A stretch of DNA of 47,756 bases from Candidatus Woesearchaeota archaeon (GTDB lineage Archaea; Nanobdellota; Nanobdellia; Woesearchaeales; UBA9642), in NCBI GenBank assembly GCA_026002815.1, contig BPGB01000012.1:1-47756 (forward strand), given 5' to 3'. Positions 41,998 through 47,756 of this stretch are shown here, piece by piece. Under the pieces are notes generated by a model, which was given only the letters and a program-made list of their open reading frames with translations, was not told the origin of the DNA and ran no database searches. Both the position numbers and the translations under genes were made by a program. The stretch's first letter is position 1; each line of letters begins with the position of its first letter.

Positions 41998-42356
41998 TTA
42001 ATCACTCTTTTTTAATTATGTTGTTTTTAATTTTACTATATTATTTTTATTTGTATTATCTTTTGTTTTAATTGGTATTAAGTGTTATTCTTAGTTGTAT
42101 TATATTTAATTTATAGTTGTATTATATTTGTTATATTATATTTGATTACGCATTATAGTATATTTAATGTATATTATATTTAAGTTATAGCATTTTTAAT
42201 AAGTTATGGTGTGTTTAGTTATATATGTTATAATATATTTATGACGTTATTTATTTCTATGACTTTATTTATTTCATGTTATTTGTTTTGGGAGAATGGT
42301 TCAATATGTCTATTTAAAAAATTTTTTATTTTTAGAATTCTTTTATACTTTTACAT
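41998..42356. other. AT-rich spacer, no gene seen
   Basis: Contains the repeat TAGTTGTATTATATTT (42092-42107 and 42114-42129) and several TATATTT words. A plus-strand frame here (42211-42528) is antisense to the pilin gene and lacks any coding sign. The region separates the pilin-like genes from arvA. Confidence 0.45.
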
Positions 42357-42764
42357 TTATATCTTTTGTATTTCTACTATTCCATTATTTTTCTTTATTA
42401 TATTTCTCCCAATTCCTATATTACTAGAGGAGTTTATTTGTGTATCTAGAAAGTATACTTTTTCTGTATTTTCATATCTTATAACTAATTCTCCTCCTCC
42501 AGGATATCCTATTATTATTAAGTTATAAGCAATACCGTTTTCAAGAAAAGATGGTAGAATGAATTGCTTCTCGTAACCGTCACTGACTGCTTCTGCTAAT
42601 CTAATCTCATAAATAACTTTATCTAATATACTCTGAGCAAGGATATTATTTTTTTCAACAATTCCCTCAGACATTTTAGTCTGTATTAAGATTAAGAATA
42701 CTAGAAATACTAATAGCATAAAAGTGGTGAGTATTACAAATTCTGTTGATGTTTGTCCCTTCAT
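42357..42764 (-). CDS. Pilin-like protein with class III signal peptide (second gene)
   Basis: 135 aa. Begins M-K-G-Q-T-S-T-E-F, the class III signal cleaved after G by archaeal prepilin peptidase, then a hydrophobic helix (9-28) that would assemble into the filament. The rest is beta-rich, with G-Y-P-G-G-G-E-L-V-I-R near 82. The start ATG overlaps the stop of the upstream pilin gene (ATGA), so the two are translated together. Confidence 0.88.
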   Translation of the reverse strand: MKGQTSTEFVILTTFMLLVFLVFLILIQTKMSEGIVEKNNILAQSILDKVIYEIRLAEAVSDGYEKQFILPSFLENGIAYNLIIIGYPGGGELVIRYENTEKVYFLDTQINSSSNIGIGRNIIKKNNGIVEIQKI

Positions 42765-43228
42765 TGTTTTGTTATGAATACATAGCTTGTCTTTGATTCA
42801 AATCTTAGGGTCATTTTTCCTTGAGTAAAATTTTTCATTGAAAAAGTTGTATCAATGCCAGGAGGAACTATGTAGTTTCTTGCTGGATAGGAAAAATTTC
42901 CACTTAAAGGTACATTTGAGAAAAAAACAGATTCTGTAATTCCTGAACTTAGTTCATACTTAATAACTAGTTCGTTTCTATTAAGTATATATATATCTTT
43001 TATTCTATCAGGAACTTTAATATCTAAAGAAACTAGAGATCCTTCAGCTAATCCATATACCGATTCTGCATTTACTATTATTTCATTGCCTATTGTTTCA
43101 ACTTGCGATCTAATGGCTTTATCGTTGGTTGAAGAACTATATTGATAAAAGAAGTATCCTGCAGGGAGTATTGCTGCAATTGCTATACCTAGAATTATAA
43201 GATACTCTGTAGATATTTGTCCTCTCAT
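42761..43228 (-). CDS. Pilin-like protein with class III signal peptide (first gene)
   Basis: 155 aa. Begins M-R-G-Q-I-S-T-E-Y with the same prepilin processing site after G, followed by a hydrophobic helix (9-27, with A-A-I-L-P-A-G-Y). The beta-rich remainder has an Asn-Tyr/Pro-rich middle. It is the first gene of the pair; together they could form a minor or adhesion pilus. The prepilin peptidase and assembly ATPase are not in the window. Confidence 0.88.
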   Translation of the reverse strand: MRGQISTEYLIILGIAIAAILPAGYFFYQYSSSTNDKAIRSQVETIGNEIIVNAESVYGLAEGSLVSLDIKVPDRIKDIYILNRNELVIKYELSSGITESVFFSNVPLSGNFSYPARNYIVPPGIDTTFSMKNFTQGKMTLRFESKTSYVFITKQ

Positions 43229-43300
43229 GAAACCTCTTTTTTAATATTTTTTTAGGATATGTTTTTTAGGATATACTTTTGGATATTTTTATGTTAGGAT

Positions 43301-43383
43301 ATTACTTTTATAGTAATATTACTTTTATAGTAATATTACTTTTATAGTAATATTACTTTTATAGTAATGTTACTTTTATAATA
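43301..43383. repeat. 17-bp palindromic tandem repeat
   Basis: Four perfect units of ATTACTTTTATAGTAAT (43301-43317, 43318-43334, 43335-43351, 43352-43368) and a degenerate fifth (GTTACTTTTATAATA). Each is a dyad ATTAC-7 bases-GTAAT. It is about 70 bases upstream of the pilin operon and 490 bases from secF. Confidence 0.9.
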
Positions 43384-43874
43384 GGATATAATTCATCTAT
43401 TATATATGTTTTTTTATATATGAATGTTTTTTTTATAAATAATATTATGTGATAATAATTCAAGTATTATAAGGATTAATAAGGATTATAAATAATATTA
43501 TTTATTATAAATATTTCGTTATTACAAAGTATGTGTGAATTTATTTATTATATATTATATTTGTTTTATTTATTATTATTTTTTTGTTATTTTTTATTTT
43601 ATTTGTTTTGTATTTTAAATATTTTAAATTTTGCTATTATTCTAAATTTGTTAAGTTTTATTTATTAATTTTATCAAAATATATACTTTTTATCAAATTA
43701 CATAATTTATCATTAATTTGTTTTTTATAATTTTATTATATTACTTTGTGATATTATTATATTTTTTAATTTGTAATATTATTATATTGATTTTTCATAT
43801 ATGTTTTACATATATTTTTTAAATCGATCATAAATGAAAATATTTATAAAATTGTACTTTATCCGTTTTGTATC
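43384..43874. other. AT-rich divergent spacer
   Basis: No gene seen. ATATTTATAAAATT at about 43839-43852 is a TATA-like element about 29 bases before the true secF ATG at 43875. Confidence 0.5.
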
Positions 43875-44910
43875 ATGGAAGAATCTGAAAAAAGAAAGAA
43901 TATTTTTATGAATATTTATGAGAGGAAATATAAAGTATTAATGATCATTTCTTTGTTAATGCTTTTTTTTTAGTTTTGGAGTATTGATATACAAAATAAC
44001 AACAACAGGGGATTTTGTTACTAGAGGAATAACATTAAAAGGCGGATTAACTTTAACAGTTGATACAGGCGATCAGATTGTTAATCCAGATGAGATTAAG
44101 GCAATATTATTATCTAGTTATCCTAAAGCAGATATAAATGTTCGTTCATTTGGAGAAATTGGAAGATATGGTTTTGTTGTAGAAGCATCAGATTTATCAG
44201 AGGAGGAGATACTCTCCGTTTTAAATAGTAAATTAGGACCATTAGAGGAATCAAAATATAGCTCAGAAACCACAGGTCCTTCTTTGGGCCGTGCTTTTTT
44301 CGTTCAAACATTAAAATCATTATTTGTAGCTTTCATATTTATGAGTCTTGTAGTATATTTATACTTTGGTAATTCTCTTAAACTTAAATTCTTGGCTTCA
44401 ACACTATCCATAATTGCTGGAATTATGATGTTTTATGCAAATTCCGTTTTACTTTACATAATCCCAGTACTAATATTAATATTTCTTTTAATATTATATT
44501 TTAGGGATAATATACCTAGTTTTGCGATAATATTATGCGCGGTTTCAGATGTTTTTTTCTCATTAGCAGTTTTTAACCTGGCTGGATTAAAATTAAATAC
44601 TGCCGGTGTTGCGGCTTTCTTAATGCTTGTCGGTTATAGCATAGATACTGATATATTATTATCGGTTAGAGTATTAAAGAGGAAAGAAGGAACAGTGTTT
44701 GATAGAGTTATTGATGCGATGAAAACAGGATTAATGATGTCGTTGTCTGCATTAATTGCTGTTTTAACAGCATACTTTTTGACAACTTCATCAGTGATTA
44801 AGGAAATAATGTTTATACTTGCAGTTGGTTTGATAGGAGATATAATATTTACTTGGATACAGAATGCCGGAATATTAAGATGGCACTTAGAAAAGAAGGG
44901 TTGGAAATAA
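43875..44910 (+). pseudogene. secF: Protein translocase subunit SecF, one frameshift
   Basis: Export motor subunit that uses the proton gradient with SecD. The gene begins at the ATG at 43875, about 29 bases after a TATA box, reads M-E-E-S-E-K-R-K, and is broken in a run of nine T (43963-43971): removing one T joins L-M-L-F-F to S-F-G-V-L-I-Y-K-I-T-T-T-G-D-F-V. The rest is intact: L-K-G-G-L-T-L-T-V, six membrane helices and the L-M-L-V-G-Y-S-I-D-T-D region in the fourth. It is upstream of secD, the usual archaeal order. Loss would be lethal or crippling, so a base-calling error is likely. Confidence 0.9.
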
Positions 44911-45101
44911 GCATATGATTGAATATTGTTAAAGTATTAAATAAAATAAAAAAGATTAAAATAAATAAAATTAAAATAAATAAGAAATATTACTAGAATA
45001 AATAAGAATGATTTTTAAAACTATGAAGTAAGAATGATTATTAAAACAACTATGAAAGATTGTTAAGATAATTTTTAAAAATTAATTGTTAATTATTGAA
45101 A
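44911..45101. other. Spacer between secF and secD
   Basis: AT-rich with short repeats such as AATAAATAAAATTAAAAT and TAAGAATGATTTTTAAAA/TAAGAATGATTATTAAAA. ATTTTTAAAA (45071-45080) lies 26 bases before the ATG at 45102, so secD probably has its own leaderless transcript. Confidence 0.5.
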
Positions 45102-46805
45102 ATGCGTTTCAAGAAATTATTTAGGAACTGGAAAATCTGGGTGTTGTTGTTATCATTACTTTTCTCTCTAATAGCATTACACCCGAATCCTTGGGCATCA
45201 GGGGTTGCAATACGAAGTGTAGTTAAGGATTCGCCAGCTTATTTAGCAGGTATATCAAATCCCTCTCCGAATGCACCCCCGATGAGTAGAGAGGTAATAA
45301 CAGCAATTAACAATGTTCCAATAAAAAACATTAATGATTATAATTCTTTCATTAGCGGTCTTGTTCCAAATAGTACTATTACTATAAAAACAAATAAAGA
45401 TATGTATCGTGTTCAAATTGTGCCAAAATATGAAGTAATATTTCTAAATGAAACGGAATTAGAAACATATGTTGAGGAAGTAACTAACGGTACTGAGGTA
45501 CTGAATGTTACTAAAAACACGATTGGTAAATAAGACAATATCAAAAGAAGTCGGTGTAGAAGATATTGGTTTAAGAGTATATAATGCTCGCCAAAACCAA
45601 TATAAGGAAAGGCCTAGACCTTCAGGGAGGGACAAGAGTAATACTAAGACCAGAAACTGAGATGAATTCTACAGATATAGACTCATTGATAGAAAACATG
45701 AAGCAACGTCTTAATGTTTATGGATTCTCTGATATAGTGGTTAAATCCATATCTGATTTGTCAGGGAAATCATTCATTCTTGTAGAGATAGCCGGAGCTT
45801 CAGACCAAGAAGTTAAGGATTTAATATCAAAACAAGGTAAATTTGAAGCAAAAATAGGAAATAATACCGTCTTTAAGGGTGGTGAAGATATAAAAAGAGT
45901 TTGTAAAACTGCTGAGTGTTCATACATAGAAAGATGTTCTGCAGTAAGTAATGGTTATGCTTGTAGATTTTCATTTTCAATAACAATAAGTGTTGATGCA
46001 GCACAAAGACAAGCAGAATATACAAAGGATTTAGGAGTAACTGTTGAGAATGGGGAACCTATACCTTACTCAAAACATAGACCTCTACTTAGATGATACT
46101 TTGTTTGATTCATTACGTATTGGAGAGAGTTTAAAAGGCAGAGCAACTACTGAAATAAGCATATCTGGAAGCGGAGTTGGAACAACGCAACAAGAAGCAT
46201 TATTTGATGCTCAAAAAAATATGAAGAGATTGCAAACTGTTTTAGTGACTGGTTCTTTACCTGTAAAGCTTGAAATTGTAAAAACAGATAATATTAGTCC
46301 AACATTAGGTAATGAGTTTATACGAAACACTTTAATGGTTGGTTTTGTAGCAATGATACTTGTTATAGGGGTTATAATGTTAAGATATAGAAAGCTCGTA
46401 GTTTCTATTCCTGTAGCAATAACATTAATATCGGAAGTGGTTATATTATTAGGGGCCGCATCTTTAATAGGTTGGAATATTGATTTAATAGCTATAGCAG
46501 CAATAATAATCGCTATAGGTACGGGTGTTGATAGTCAATTAGTTATAATTGATGAACTATCGGGAAAACATCCTGGAAATATCGTAAGCATAGGTTGGAA
46601 AGAAAAAATAAAGAATGCATTTTTCATTGTAATGGCTTCTTATTTCACTTTAGTTGTCGCTATGATTCCATTAATGTTTGCGGGCGCCGGTTTATTGAAA
46701 GGTTTTGCCATAACAACTATATTAGGCGTTAGTATAGGTGTATTTATAACTAGGCCCGCTTTTGCGGTTATTGCAGAGAATCTGTTAAAGGGCAAGGAAG
46801 AATAA
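45102..46805 (+). pseudogene. secD: Protein translocase subunit SecD, three frameshifts
   Basis: The conserved protein spans three reading frames plus a short fourth piece. Each break is a one-base insertion: an extra G at 45525-45526, an extra base at about 45589-45592, and an extra G in the run of four at 46052-46055; together they restore the original frame. Conserved parts are all there: an N-terminal PDZ-like region with one membrane helix, I-G-L-R-V-Y-N-A, then K-G-L-D-L-Q-G-G-T-R near 45607-45636, the long exported P1 part, L-R-I-G-E-S-L-K-G, and a C-terminal helix bundle with A-I-G-T-G-V-D-S-Q. The ATG at 45102 is used rather than the TTG at 45096. Confidence 0.88.
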
Positions 46806-47045
46806 TGCCTTAATTTTGTTATATTTGATTAATTTTATTTCTTATATTTGATTTATTATTTCTTATTGATGTATATTTATTTTTGATTCATTGGTATTTC
46901 TTTTATGAATTTTGTATATATATTATTTATGTATAATCTCTTATGTATAATATTTTATATATTATTTTTTTGTATTCTCTTTTTTTATTTAGTATTGTAT
47001 TAAGATTATATTAAGATTTTTTATTACCTTGATTTTAAAGTTATT
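46806..47045. other. AT-rich spacer, no gene seen
   Basis: Short repeats of TTTGATTTATTATTTCTTATT and TTATGTATAAT. Lies between the ends of convergent secD and the methyltransferase. Confidence 0.45.
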
Positions 47046-47667
47046 TCACTTTAGAAAGTATATAATGTCTTTTTTTTCCTCTATTTTTTTTATGACATTA
47101 AATTTTTTCTCTAATATTTTTCTATCAACGATCTTTTTTCAGAACGTTTTAAAAAGTTAAGATATATTTTTCTCCAGCTTTTTTTATGTTATTTAATCCT
47201 TTTTCTATATCTGTAAAATTTTGTATGTGTCTTGATGATATTATTAAGTCAAATTCCTTATTATATTTCATATGTTCAGCGCTCATGACTAAGTACTTAT
47301 TTTTTGAATCATTTTTTAAAGCTATTTTTATTAATTCCTTGCTTGGATCTATGCCTTCTTTTTTCTCTGAGTTAAAAAACCTTGTGCTTATTCCAGAGCC
47401 GCAGCCTACATCAAGAATTTTTTTTGGGTTTCTGAATATTTTAAGTTTATCGTCTCTTTTTCTATCTCATTTTTTATTAATTCTAATTTTTTTATTTGTT
47501 CCTCCATATAAAGTTCATCATAACCGTTAGCTATACAATCATAATAAGTATCTTTTTTATTGCTTTTATTTTTTCTTTTAGCATAGTTATTATTAATATT
47601 ATTAATATGCTCATTAAGTCTTTTCTTACTAGATTTTTTTTTCTTTTTTATTGTTTTTATGAGTCAT
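47046..47667 (-). pseudogene. SAM-dependent methyltransferase, three frameshifts
   Basis: Reads as one class I methyltransferase of about 206 aa when three homopolymers are corrected: one A too many in 47634-47642, one A too few in 47457-47461 and one T too few in 47151-47155 (coding-strand bases). The SAM-binding motif I is K-I-L-D-V-G-C-G-S-G-I near residue 90; the N-terminal Y-Y-D-C-I-A-N-G-Y-D-E-L-Y and the later F-D-L-I-I-S-S segment match the UbiE/BioC-like group. ATTTATAAATATT lies about 26-30 bases before the ATG at 47667. Substrate unknown. Confidence 0.75.
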
Positions 47668-47735
47668 TATGATACTTTTAAATAAGAATATTTATAAATT
47701 TATATTTATACCATTTGTACGTCTTGTTATTGCTG

Positions 47736-47756
47736 GGGCTCATAGTCTAGTGGCTA
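47736..47756 (+). tRNA. tRNA, 5' part only (cut by window end)
   Basis: GGGCTCA (acceptor) then T8, A9, GTCT (D stem), A-G-T-G-G-C-T-A (D loop with G18-G19) matches the first 21 bases of a tRNA. It has the tRNA-Val-like GTCT D stem, but the isotype cannot be told without the anticodon. A TATA-like ATTTATAAATTTATATTTAT lies upstream, divergent from the methyltransferase. Confidence 0.7.

Overview
The window looks like AT-rich archaeal DNA, probably from a small-genome lineage such as DPANN (Woesearchaeota/Pacearchaeota-like); the lineage is inferred from gene content and I cannot place it by search. Archaeal markers are Nre, the PIN-Rpo7-Spt4-eS24-eS31 cluster, an archaeal-type CCA-adding enzyme, Orc1/Cdc6, an ATP-dependent DNA ligase, RtcB with archease, the ArvA/B/C (OapA/B/C) GTPase module, class III signal-peptide pilins and SecF-SecD. 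Many genes have a TTTAAATA-like box about 25-30 bases before the first ATG, which fits leaderless transcription. Internal operon genes often carry GGTGAT- or GAGGT-type ribosome binding sites.

Layout. 0.2-3.8 kb: a coiled-coil membrane protein, a small unknown protein, Nre and a winged-helix regulator. 3.8-5.5 kb: ftsZ, preceded by a palindromic 28-bp repeat array and a roughly 200-base leader with three stem-loops sharing the loop TTGGCG, and followed by a strong terminator-like hairpin. 5.7-8.8 kb (minus): the transcription/ribosome cluster and a cation/proton antiporter-like protein. 9.3-14.7 kb (plus): CCA enzyme with an Asn-rich N-terminus, PAP2 phosphatase, dolichol/diacylglycerol kinase-like protein, and a MoxR-type ATPase with a VWA partner. 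14.8-22.6 kb (minus): a C39-like peptidase, two orphan genes, a DHH phosphoesterase, an ITP/XTP phosphatase, a coiled-coil protein, DNA ligase and a small membrane protein. 23.1-24.4 kb: a CorC/HlyC-type membrane protein.

24.4-27.6 kb (minus) is the most unusual block. It is a tandem array of two near-identical secreted proteins plus a third copy reduced to its signal peptide. The two full copies differ in short, almost wholly nonsynonymous patches and in one exchanged internal module; one version of that module resembles a bacterial type IX secretion sorting domain. 27.7-32.0 kb (plus): Orc1/Cdc6, a chain of three tiny ORFs joined by ATGA overlaps, Sua5/TsaC, a metallophosphoesterase and an aldo/keto reductase. 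32.1-37.6 kb (minus): an RNA-ligation group (archease, a small PD-(D/E)XK-like protein, RtcB), a DUF2391-like membrane protein and an alpha-glucan phosphorylase. 38.0-43.2 kb (minus): tRNA-Val(CAC), a radical SAM protein, TatD, the Arv module and two pilin-like proteins. 43.9-47.7 kb: secF, secD, a methyltransferase and the 5' end of a tRNA.

Eight single-base frameshifts interrupt conserved genes: one in the radical SAM gene, one in secF, three in secD and three in the methyltransferase. Seven of them lie in the last 4 kb, mostly in homopolymers, so base-calling error near a contig end is the leading explanation. Many of the longer spacers carry short perfect or near-perfect tandem duplications (12-31 bp units). 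No CRISPR array, insertion sequence or rRNA gene was seen.
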